A DNA stretch of 64,000 nt from Acetobacter ghanensis (GTDB taxonomy: Bacteria; Pseudomonadota; Alphaproteobacteria; Acetobacterales; Acetobacteraceae), in contig NZ_LN609302.1 of the NCBI RefSeq assembly GCF_001499675.1, positions 182,953 to 246,952 of the forward strand. Direction: 5' to 3'. The notes below the pieces were generated by a model. It did not search any database. It had not been told where the DNA came from and was given only the letters and a program-made list of their open reading frames with translations. Each line of letters begins with the position of its first letter. The stretch's first letter is position 1. The translations under genes were made by a program, and so were the position numbers. This document shows, in pieces, positions 21,030 to 28,357 of the stretch.

Positions 21030-21656
21030 TCAATGCACCTTGGAAGCAGGCGGCTCTTTTTTGCCATCCTGCTCCACGCCTGCATCCGATGCAGGCTGTA
21101 CCATACGGGCGCTGTATTCAATCAGCGCATCGGTCAGCACCAGTCGCGCCTTGCGGATTTCGGCCAGTGGCAGAGCCACTTCTGTGCCGTCATCCAGACG
21201 CATACGGGCAACTGTTCCATCGGACCCCAAAGAAACGCCAGCAAAACGCCGCCGCCCATCAATGGGGACCAAAACTTCCGCCTTGGCCTGATGCCCCGCA
21301 AAGCGGGTCCAGTCCTTGGCACGTGTGAGCGGGCGGTCAATCCCGGCGGAGGACACTTCCAGCGTCCACGCCCCGGGAATGGGGTCCTCCACATCCAGCA
21401 CGGCGCCTACAGCGTGGCTGATTCGCTCACAATCCTCAACATTGATCAACGCTCCGTCCTGCCGGTCGGCCATGATCTGCACTGTCGGGCGTTCACGCCC
21501 CAGAACCGCCACGCGCACGATCTCGTACCCCATCTCCTCCACGGCAGGAGCGATCAGGGCAACAAGACGGCCCTCAAGGCCGGAATGGGCAGAAAGATCA
21601 GTGTCCAAAGCAAAAAAGGCGGCCCTTCTAAGGCCACCCCCCGAAACGTCATTCAA
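21030..21656 (-). CDS. rimP: Ribosome maturation factor RimP
   Basis: Needed for 30S assembly. Recognised by [77 protein letters not shown] and the C-terminal SH3-like part. The frame is open to a TTG at 21656, but a terminator-like hairpin occupies 21612-21638. A TTG at 21608 (giving [10 protein letters not shown], then LEGRL) may be the true start. The start is therefore uncertain. First gene of the rimP-nusA-ylxR-infB-rbfA operon. Confidence 0.9.
   Translation of the reverse strand: MNDVSGGGLRRAAFFALDTDLSAHSGLEGRLVALIAPAVEEMGYEIVRVAVLGRERPTVQIMADRQDGALINVEDCERISHAVGAVLDVEDPIPGAWTLEVSSAGIDRPLTRAKDWTRFAGHQAKAEVLVPIDGRRRFAGVSLGSDGTVARMRLDDGTEVALPLAEIRKARLVLTDALIEYSARMVQPASDAGVEQDGKKEPPASKVH
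21612..21638 (-). terminator. Terminator-like hairpin in the rimP operon leader (candidate attenuator)
   Basis: On the minus strand a 7-bp stem (GGTGGCC pairing with GGCCGCC, one G-T pair) with a 7-base loop is followed directly by six T (21617-21612). No minus-strand gene lies upstream within the window, so it is not an ordinary 3' end. It sits between a promoter-like element and the rimP coding region. Confidence 0.6.
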
Positions 21657-21675
21657 ATTGAGAAGGATGATGCTT

Positions 21676-21704
21676 TATCTAGTGCACAAAGGCACAGACT
21701 GCAA
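21676..21704 (-). promoter_or_regulatory. Sigma-70-like promoter of the rimP-nusA-infB operon
   Basis: TTGCAG (21704-21699) and TAGATA (21681-21676) on the minus strand are separated by 17 bases. Transcription would begin near 21669, about 30 bases before the terminator-like hairpin of the leader. Confidence 0.45.
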
Positions 21705-21869
21705 GGGAAGAAACCACTCTCGCCCCGTTTGCGCGCGGCAGACCATAAAAAATAAATTACTGCTGGACTAGTTTTGCGCATTGCGCCAACCCTCAGACAT
21801 GCTTTTATTGCTTTGGCTGCGACATATCTGCAACGCTCCGTTATGCAGGCAAGGAGGCTGACCGTCATC

Positions 21870-22457
21870 ATGCAGAACAAGCCGGACCCGGCATGGCAGC
21901 CTCAGCCCCAGGCGGCTGAAAAGTCCCCCAATATGCGGCTGGGCCTTATTGGCATGGCCGCATGCGTGCTGATGGCAGGCGCTGGCCTGCATTTTTACGG
22001 GTCAAACAAAAACCCGGCCAACCCGGCCATTGCCAGCGAGTCCGCGGTAGGAGACGAGTCCCAGCGCATGGGCATACCTCTGAACCTGATTGCTCCCCAG
22101 AATGCCGAGCAGGCTCTGGCTGGGTCCAGTTTTTCCGCCCAGCAGCAGGCGGACATTCTGGCCGCTGTCAAACGGCGGGACGTGCGCCTTGTGGCCATGC
22201 CGGTGTATGATGCAACGGGTGCTGGGGGCACCATCACCCTTGTCTGCGGCCCGTGGCAGCAGAGTGTGGGGCTGACGGCAAAGCCCACAACCGTCATCCT
22301 GCCTATAAGCATGAGCGGCAATGTGGACATTATTCCCTCGGCCCCACCCGGCCCGGCAGGCATAGGCAGCGGCGCCATAACCGTTTTTGGCCCACAGCCC
22401 CTGCCCGTTCTTTATAAACAAGGGGATACCCTTGCACTTACGGTGATCGCTCAATGA
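21870..22457 (+). CDS. Hypothetical membrane-anchored exported protein
   Basis: Not recognised. Starting at ATG 21870, behind an AAGGAGG site, it would have 195 residues: a short polar N-terminus, one hydrophobic segment (LGLIGMAACVLMAGAGLHFYG, about residues 25-45) and a periplasmic domain with a FSAQQQADILAAVKRRDVRLVAM helix and a beta-rich, Gly/Pro-rich C-terminal half. In-frame ATGs also exist at 21843 and 21774. It overlaps the following AAA+ ATPase gene by four bases (ATGA), so the two are almost certainly made together. Nothing indicates an enzymatic function. Confidence 0.7.
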   Translation: MQNKPDPAWQPQPQAAEKSPNMRLGLIGMAACVLMAGAGLHFYGSNKNPANPAIASESAVGDESQRMGIPLNLIAPQNAEQALAGSSFSAQQQADILAAVKRRDVRLVAMPVYDATGAGGTITLVCGPWQQSVGLTAKPTTVILPISMSGNVDIIPSAPPGPAGIGSGAITVFGPQPLPVLYKQGDTLALTVIAQ

Positions 22458-23728
22458 AGGGTCTGCTCCCCACACTGAACCGGCTGATGCCGCTGATGAT
22501 GGTGGTCTTTCTGGTGCTGGCCAGCATCCAGATTGTCCTTAGCCTCCATCTGTCCCTGCATTCCATTGCACATGTGCTGCAATGGTGCGCATCTGCATGG
22601 CCTGTTCTGGCTGTAACCGGCCTTGTGCTGAGTGTTGCAGGACTGCTGTTTGAAACTCGGGCCGAACATCTGGCCCGCAAAGGGCTATTACGCCGACGGG
22701 GGTTCATCATGGACGTTCTTGCCAGACTGACCAATCGCGCCGAACTGGAAGAAATGCTTGCGCGTGAACAGCGCGAAACCACCATAGACGCCGAAGAACT
22801 GGCCGCAAACCTGCGTGCCCGCGTGATCGGGCAGGATCAGGTGTGCGAGGATATTGCCGTCCAGCTCCGCCGCCGCCTGGCGCTACAGGTGCGCGGCAAG
22901 CCGGTTGGCATCTTTTTGCTCGCTGGGCCACCGGGCACAGGTAAAACCTACCTTGCCAAGCAGATGGCCCGCCAGCTCGAACGCCCCCTGCTGCATTTTG
23001 ACATGACGCAGATGAGCAGCCCCCACGCCGCCACCCAGCTTTTTGGCTCGCCCAAAGGCTATGTTGGCTCGGACACCTACGGCAAGCTGACCGGCGGGCT
23101 GAAGGAAAAGCCCGATGCCGTGGTGCTACTGGACGAAATTGAAAAAGCCCACCCCGATGTGTTCAAGAAATTCCTGACCGCATGGAACGACGGGCACATT
23201 ACCGAGGCCTCCACCGGGCAGCAGATTTCCACCGTGCGGGCCATTTTTGTGCTGACCTCCAACATTGCCACCGATGCCCTGACCGAAATTGCCGACCGCC
23301 TGCACGATGACCCCGACCGCATGCGCGCCGAATCGGTCGAGGCACTGCGTCAGGCGGGCTTTGCGCCTGAAGTGCTGAACCGTCTGGACCGTATTTTTGT
23401 CTTCCGCACCCTGCGTGGGCTGGATATTGCCCGCGTTGGCGCGCTGGAAATTGAAGCCATGATCGAAGGCTACGGCCTGAAGGTGGAAACCAGCGGCATT
23501 GATGCCTCCCTGCTGCTTGACGTCATGCGTCGCCAGAGCCGCATGGGGGATGCTGCCTCCGCGCGTGACCTTGTCCGCTCGATTGAGGATATGATCAGCG
23601 AGTCCCTCATTATTGCCCGCCAGCAGGGGGCTACCATGGTCCGTCTGGTCAAGGAGGATGATGGCACCGTGGTCGCCAAAGTGGCTGATAACCGTGATGA
23701 CGGGCTACATGCCCGCCTGACCCCTTGA
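22454..23728 (+). CDS. Membrane-anchored Clp-type AAA+ ATPase (single ring domain)
   Basis: A 424-residue protein with two hydrophobic N-terminal segments (about residues 13-33 and 48-66), a linker, and one AAA+ module of the ClpA/ClpB D2 type: Walker A GPPGTGKT (158-165), pore loop GYVG (202-205), Walker B VVLLDEIEKAHPD (from 223), sensor-1 VLTSN, an arginine-finger region LNRLDRIFVF and a sensor-2 helix SARDLVRSIED. It lacks the Clp N-domain and first AAA+ domain. Known D2 domains thread proteins through the ring; a role on membrane or translocating substrates is inference. No obvious ClpP-docking IGF/IGL tripeptide was spotted. Central gene of a three-gene operon. Confidence 0.88.
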   Translation: MKGLLPTLNRLMPLMMVVFLVLASIQIVLSLHLSLHSIAHVLQWCASAWPVLAVTGLVLSVAGLLFETRAEHLARKGLLRRRGFIMDVLARLTNRAELEEMLAREQRETTIDAEELAANLRARVIGQDQVCEDIAVQLRRRLALQVRGKPVGIFLLAGPPGTGKTYLAKQMARQLERPLLHFDMTQMSSPHAATQLFGSPKGYVGSDTYGKLTGGLKEKPDAVVLLDEIEKAHPDVFKKFLTAWNDGHITEASTGQQISTVRAIFVLTSNIATDALTEIADRLHDDPDRMRAESVEALRQAGFAPEVLNRLDRIFVFRTLRGLDIARVGALEIEAMIEGYGLKVETSGIDASLLLDVMRRQSRMGDAASARDLVRSIEDMISESLIIARQQGATMVRLVKEDDGTVVAKVADNRDDGLHARLTP

Positions 23729-23770
23729 TCCACCGCGCTTTTACGACCGTTTGACAGCCAAGGTTACCGC

Positions 23771-24736
23771 ATGACTGCTTTTACCCGCCTGTGGCATCGT
23801 GCCCCATTATGGCGCACCGCACTGATAACCGCAGGCGTGTGCGGCACACTGTCCGTTCTGTTCCCGGCCCCGTGGCTCGCGTCCAGCGTGCCGGGCTATG
23901 GCGCGCTCAGCAGCAAAATCCGGCACATGCTCCCCTCCTCCCTCGGCGGCACCGAGGCGAGCGATGCCCTGCACCCGAATGAGGACCAGCGTACGGTTTC
24001 CGTCCCTCCGATGGATGCGCAGTTTGAAGGCTCCGTCGCCTTTGCCGGGCGGCAGCTTCCCCTCCCTGCGGGCAAATGGCACCCGGTTGTGAATTTTCAG
24101 GACGATGTCGCCCATGGGGAAGTGCTGACAACGCTGTATGTCCGCTCCGCGCAGGGCATTGTTACCGGGCTGATTATTGCGCAGGCGACCACCCAGTCCC
24201 TCCCCATTGCCGCCATGAACATGATTCAGGCGCAATGCCACAGCTCCTTCAACTTCATGAACGAAGCGGCTCCGCAGGATGGCAACCGTAACGAATGCTG
24301 GATGACCACCCCCATCCGGGTGGTGAACAACCTGTTCCTGACCTCCAACGAGGCCTTGCAGGTGCTCCTGAGCGACCAGATGTACATTCCCCCCGCCGTG
24401 CAACGCCTGACCATGATGGGCTTTGACCTGCCCCCCATACTGGTCGATGCCGGGTGGAATCTGGTGGAAAAAAGCAAGTCCGGCGCAGGGGTGGACTTTA
24501 TGAGCGTGCATACGCTGCTCAGCCCGGCGGAAGCTGGCGAGCGCAGAGTCCCCGGTGAGCCGGAGAACTGGTCCCGCGCGGGTATGGCCGATTCGGCTGC
24601 CGTTACGGATTTTGTGCAGCGCACCAATGGCTGGCTACGTGGCTGGGTACCCACCCTGCAACGCGGGTTTGACAGCAAGCTTACACCCTCCGCCACCCCT
24701 CCGGCGGAAGCCATGGACCCGGCCTTCCGCGGGTAA
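23771..24736 (+). CDS. Hypothetical protein of the AAA+ operon, one N-terminal membrane segment
   Basis: A 321-residue protein of unknown function, 42 bases after the Clp-like ATPase gene. One hydrophobic stretch near residues 15-35 (TALITAGVCGTLSVLFPAPWLA) suggests a signal anchor. The remainder looks soluble and periplasmic, with two Cys (in AQCHSSFNF and NECWMT) that could form a disulphide, and a Pro-rich C-terminus. Its operon position suggests it acts together with the ATPase and the first exported protein. Confidence 0.7.
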   Translation: MTAFTRLWHRAPLWRTALITAGVCGTLSVLFPAPWLASSVPGYGALSSKIRHMLPSSLGGTEASDALHPNEDQRTVSVPPMDAQFEGSVAFAGRQLPLPAGKWHPVVNFQDDVAHGEVLTTLYVRSAQGIVTGLIIAQATTQSLPIAAMNMIQAQCHSSFNFMNEAAPQDGNRNECWMTTPIRVVNNLFLTSNEALQVLLSDQMYIPPAVQRLTMMGFDLPPILVDAGWNLVEKSKSGAGVDFMSVHTLLSPAEAGERRVPGEPENWSRAGMADSAAVTDFVQRTNGWLRGWVPTLQRGFDSKLTPSATPPAEAMDPAFRG

Positions 24737-24754
24737 GGCGGACCAGAGCGCGCA

Positions 24755-24782
24755 AAATAAAAGGGGGGAACATTCCCCCCTT
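24755..24782 (-). terminator. Intrinsic terminator between convergent operons
   Basis: A G6/C6 stem with an AACATT loop (24763-24780). On the minus strand it is followed by a TTTTATTTT tract, so it best serves the LysR gene ending at 24812. The plus-strand AAA+ operon also ends here, 26 bases before the stem. Confidence 0.65.
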
Positions 24783-24811
24783 GCCACAATACCCGCACTT
24801 GCTCCCGCTTC

Positions 24812-25741
24812 TTACACAACGGGGGACAGAAGCCCTCCGTCACGCAGCAGATCGGCGGAAACATCAACCAGAAAATCCATGACCGTACGGGTCCGCAACG
24901 GCAGAGTACGGGGGCCGGTATGCACGGCGTAAAATGGCAGGCCGGGAATATTCCAGTCCGCAAACAAGCGCACAAGGCGGCCACTGGCTACGGCGTCCCG
25001 CACCTGAAAAGCCGGAAGCAGCCCAACACCAATACCGGCTTCCACGGCGTACATCACTGCTTCGCTGCTATTGGCCCGGAACACGGCGGCGGGGGCAATA
25101 ACGCTTTCTTCCCCATCCCGCTCAAAATTCCAGTCCAGCCGGCTGGACCCGTAATTGTACACAACACCCGGATATTCGGTGAGCTCCCGCGGGTGTTGGG
25201 GCGTGTTGTGGCGTTGCAGGCAGGCGGGGGACGCCACCAGCCACTTATGGACCACCCCCAGCTTACGGGCGATCAACGTACCTTCCGCAATGTCTCCCAC
25301 GCGGACGGCCAGATCCAGCCCTTCTTCCACCATATCTCCAAACGAATCGCGCATGACCACCTCAACCGAAAGGTCGGGGTGGCGGTCCAGCAGTTCACCC
25401 ATTCTGCGGGTCAGGCACAGGCCAAAGGCCGTGGTTACACCCAACCGCACAAGGCCGGAGACCGAGGCCCGCCGGCGGCCCAGTACTGTTTCTGCTGTTT
25501 CCAGAATTTCCAGCACTTCGTACGCATGGGGCAGCAGGCTGCGCCCATCTTCCGTCATGGTCAGGCTACGCGTCGTCCGGGCGAACAGCGTGGTGCCATA
25601 ATGCGCCTCCAGCAAGGCGATATGTCGGGAAATTGTAGGCTGGCTCACCCCTGTCTCGCGCGAGACAGCGGAGAATGAACCTGTGGCGGCAACACGCACA
25701 AAACTATGCAGTGCAGAAAGAAGATCCATGGAGTTCGGCAC
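24812..25741 (-). CDS. LysR family transcriptional regulator
   Basis: Winged helix-turn-helix at the N-terminus (FVRVAATGSFSAVSRETGVSQPTISRHIALLEAHYG, about residues 13-48) and a periplasmic-binding-like effector domain containing the usual ATDGGS-region equivalents (GIGVGLLPAFQVRD). 309 residues, normal. Target genes are unknown; the nearest neighbours are the amino-acid ABC importer (same strand) and the AAA+ operon (convergent). A second ATG four codons in (MDLLSAL) is an equally good start. Confidence 0.9.
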   Translation of the reverse strand: MPNSMDLLSALHSFVRVAATGSFSAVSRETGVSQPTISRHIALLEAHYGTTLFARTTRSLTMTEDGRSLLPHAYEVLEILETAETVLGRRRASVSGLVRLGVTTAFGLCLTRRMGELLDRHPDLSVEVVMRDSFGDMVEEGLDLAVRVGDIAEGTLIARKLGVVHKWLVASPACLQRHNTPQHPRELTEYPGVVYNYGSSRLDWNFERDGEESVIAPAAVFRANSSEAVMYAVEAGIGVGLLPAFQVRDAVASGRLVRLFADWNIPGLPFYAVHTGPRTLPLRTRTVMDFLVDVSADLLRDGGLLSPVV

Positions 25742-25981
25742 CGTTTCCTGTGTAGGCGGTCAGCCTTATCCAGTGCTGCCAACAACCACAGGAGAGACAG
25801 GCCAGAGTGTGCCGGAAAGGAGCTCCAACCATCCCGCCCTGTACCAGCATGCTGTGTCAGGCTACGAGCTTGTTGCCTTCCCTATTGCAGCAAGGTTAGG
25901 ACGGATACAACATATTCAGAACAACCACCGGCCATGCCTATAGCGCATTAACGTTACGGGCATGGCCGCTTGGCGGCAGCC

Positions 25982-27535
25982 TTACCGGCGGCGGGTATGG
26001 GGCATGGCAAGGCGTTTTTCCGCCAGCCGCGCCAGCCGTACAAACGGCAGACCCAGCAGCAGGTAAGCCGCGCCCACCATCAGCCCCGTGCCAAAGTAGT
26101 CAAAATAAGCCGAGGACAGGCGGATGTAGGTCTGCGTCAGTTCGGTCAGGGTAATGACACTGACGAGAGACGAGTCCTTGAGCAAGGAAATAAAGTCGTT
26201 GGTCATAACGGGCATAACCAGCCGGAACGCCTGCGGCACCAGTACGTAGCGCAGCGCCTGCCGGTGGGTCATGTTGAGCGCAAGAGCCGCTTCCATCTGC
26301 CCATGAGCGACCGATTGCAGACCGGCCCGGTAATTTTCCGCCTCATACGCAGCGTAGTTCATGCCAAGGCTGACCACACCAGCCACAAAAGGCGTCATGC
26401 TGATGCCAAATTCCGGCAGCCCATAAAAAATGAACAGGACCTGAATAAGCAGCGGCGTCCCGCGCACAAGCTCCACATACGTCGCCGCAAGCCATGCCAG
26501 CGGGCGGGGGCCGTACAGGCGCAGCAATGCCAGACCAAGCCCAACACCAACGGCCAGCACCATAGCGCAAAGGGAGACAAGCAGCGTCAGCCATGCCGCT
26601 TTGGCAAGCTGGGGCACAAAGCCCGCGTACCGCTCCAGCCGCACGCGCAAACCGCCCTTGCCTTCCAGCTCGGCCACGTAGTTGTTCCATGCAACCGGGG
26701 TGACGTTGGGCTGGGTATGGTCGTTGGTCAGCTGCGCCATTTCTGGCGTCCACAGGTCCCAGCGCACCAGAATATGGTGCAGGCTGCCATCCTGCTGCAT
26801 GGACACGAGGGCGGCGTTCACCCGCTCACGCAGTTCGGTGTTCTGCCCTTTGGCAAAGGCTATGCCGTACTGCACGCGGCCAATGGGGTCGCCCACAATA
26901 TGCAGGGCCGGGTTGGTATCGCCATAATATTTGGCAATCGGGCCATCAATCAGAATGGCGTCCGTGCGACCATTGGCCAGATCCATAAAGGCATCTGTTT
27001 CTTCGTCATAGGTACGCAGCTGGATCTTGGTGTTGTTGGTCAGCATACGCTCGGCCTGCGTATCCTTGATCGTGCCGACCGTATGGCCTTCCAGCGCGGC
27101 CAGAGTTGTCAGCTGTTCACCCTTGCGCCGCACCACCAACCGCTCGGATGTGACGTAATAGGGAATACTGAAGTCAATGCCTTCAGCATGTTCGTCCGTC
27201 ATCTCGATCCCGCAGATGACCATCTCGTACAGGCCACGTTGCAGGCCGGGAATCAGCCCGTCCCAGTCATTATTGATGAACTCCAGCGGCGCCCCCATGT
27301 GGCGGCTGAGTTCCTGCATCAGATCATATTCAAAGCCGGTTAGCTTGTTCTGATCTTTAAGATCATGAAACGTGTAGGGCACATCGGCCGAGGAGTCGGC
27401 CGCCCAGTGGATGGGCTTGCTCTGCGCATGGGCGGTTGCGGCAACCCCAAGGCTCCCCAACGCCAGCAGCGCACAGAACAGGCGGAACAGAGCGCCCCAC
27501 AGGCGCCGAGGGCTGGGCTGTGTGCTGTTCTTCAC
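25982..27535 (-). CDS. Polar amino-acid ABC importer: fused substrate-binding protein and permease
   Basis: A 517-residue fusion. A signal peptide (to AHAQ, about residue 38) is followed by a SBP_bac_3 domain (LTGFEYDLMQELSRHMGAPLEFINNDWDGLIPGL, and MTDEHAEGIDFSIPYY) to about residue 285. A HisM/GlnP-type permease domain follows, with several membrane segments and the EAA-like loop (ENYRAGLQSVAHGQMEAALALNMTHRQALRYVLVPQA). Binding-protein/permease fusions of this kind are known in GlnP-like importers. It overlaps the ATPase gene by four bases. The substrate is probably glutamine, glutamate or another polar amino acid, by family only. Confidence 0.9.
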   Translation of the reverse strand: MKNSTQPSPRRLWGALFRLFCALLALGSLGVAATAHAQSKPIHWAADSSADVPYTFHDLKDQNKLTGFEYDLMQELSRHMGAPLEFINNDWDGLIPGLQRGLYEMVICGIEMTDEHAEGIDFSIPYYVTSERLVVRRKGEQLTTLAALEGHTVGTIKDTQAERMLTNNTKIQLRTYDEETDAFMDLANGRTDAILIDGPIAKYYGDTNPALHIVGDPIGRVQYGIAFAKGQNTELRERVNAALVSMQQDGSLHHILVRWDLWTPEMAQLTNDHTQPNVTPVAWNNYVAELEGKGGLRVRLERYAGFVPQLAKAAWLTLLVSLCAMVLAVGVGLGLALLRLYGPRPLAWLAATYVELVRGTPLLIQVLFIFYGLPEFGISMTPFVAGVVSLGMNYAAYEAENYRAGLQSVAHGQMEAALALNMTHRQALRYVLVPQAFRLVMPVMTNDFISLLKDSSLVSVITLTELTQTYIRLSSAYFDYFGTGLMVGAAYLLLGLPFVRLARLAEKRLAMPHTRRR

Positions 27536-28293
27536 AGGACTGTCCTCATAAAACGGCGGGTCTGTTCATGGGCGGGGTTCACACACAGCACTTCTGGTGG
27601 CCCAGCCTCAATGACGTGGCCCCCATCCATGTACACCACCGTGTCGGATGCGACCTCGGCAAAGCGCATGTCATGGGTGACAATAATCTGGGTCATACCC
27701 TCGTCATCCAGCGTACGCATGACGTTGAGCACCTCCTCGGCCACAATGGGGTCCAACGCGGAGGTCGGCTCATCATACAGCATGATCTCGGGCCGCATGG
27801 CCAAGGCGCGGGCAATGGCCGCACGCTGCTGCTGACCGCCAGAGAGCGAAACAGGGTAACGCTGCGCCACCTTGGCCAGCCCCACTTTTTCCAGCAGGGC
27901 CATGGCCTCTTCCCGGTCGGCTTCGGCGTTGCCGCCTTTGACCACACGGGGGGCCAGCATCACGTTATCCAGCACACTCAGGTGCGGAAACAGGTTAAAA
28001 CTCTGGAAGACCATACCCACGTGTGTCCGCAGGCGATGAGCCATATGCTCATCCGCCCTACGCCACGGGCCACCATTGCGCTCAATGGTGACCCCCATGG
28101 CCGTAACGGTGCCACGGTCGGGTATTTCCAGAAAATTAAGACACCGCAGGAAGGTGGATTTACCGCAACCGGAAGGGCCGATGATAGACACCAGCTCCCC
28201 TTTGCGGACCTGCATGGACACACCACACAGGATCTCCCCCTCACCAAAGTCCTTGTGCAACCGTTCCGCACTCAGAACTACGGGGTCATTCAT
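27532..28293 (-). CDS. Polar amino-acid ABC importer, ATP-binding subunit (GlnQ/HisP type)
   Basis: Walker A GPSGCGKST, signature LSGGQQQRAAIARALAM, Walker B EIMLYDEPTSALDP and His-switch VTHDMRFAEVASD place it with GlnQ/HisP ATPases. About 253 residues from ATG 28293. This ATG falls two bases after the T run of the aconitase terminator and has no clear ribosome site, so initiation may be unusual (leaderless, or from a start elsewhere). Downstream, the fused binding/permease gene overlaps by four bases. Confidence 0.9.
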   Translation of the reverse strand: MNDPVVLSAERLHKDFGEGEILCGVSMQVRKGELVSIIGPSGCGKSTFLRCLNFLEIPDRGTVTAMGVTIERNGGPWRRADEHMAHRLRTHVGMVFQSFNLFPHLSVLDNVMLAPRVVKGGNAEADREEAMALLEKVGLAKVAQRYPVSLSGGQQQRAAIARALAMRPEIMLYDEPTSALDPIVAEEVLNVMRTLDDEGMTQIIVTHDMRFAEVASDTVVYMDGGHVIEAGPPEVLCVNPAHEQTRRFMRTVL

Positions 28294-28295
28294 AG

Positions 28296-28326
28296 AAAAA
28301 GCCGACCCGGTCTGCACCGGGTCGGC
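28296..28326 (-). terminator. Intrinsic terminator of acnA
   Basis: A perfect 10-bp inverted repeat (GCCGACCCGG and CCGGGTCGGC, 28326-28301) with a 6-base loop and a TTTTT tail on the minus strand, 32 bases after the aconitase stop. Confidence 0.85.
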
Positions 28327-28357
28327 AATAAGACGTTCACCTTGAACGGATGGGTTC

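Noticed and set aside
19749..21755. A 668-codon frame on the plus strand opposite nusA and rimP
   Set aside because: Antisense shadow of two certain genes; composition is low in typical protein motifs.
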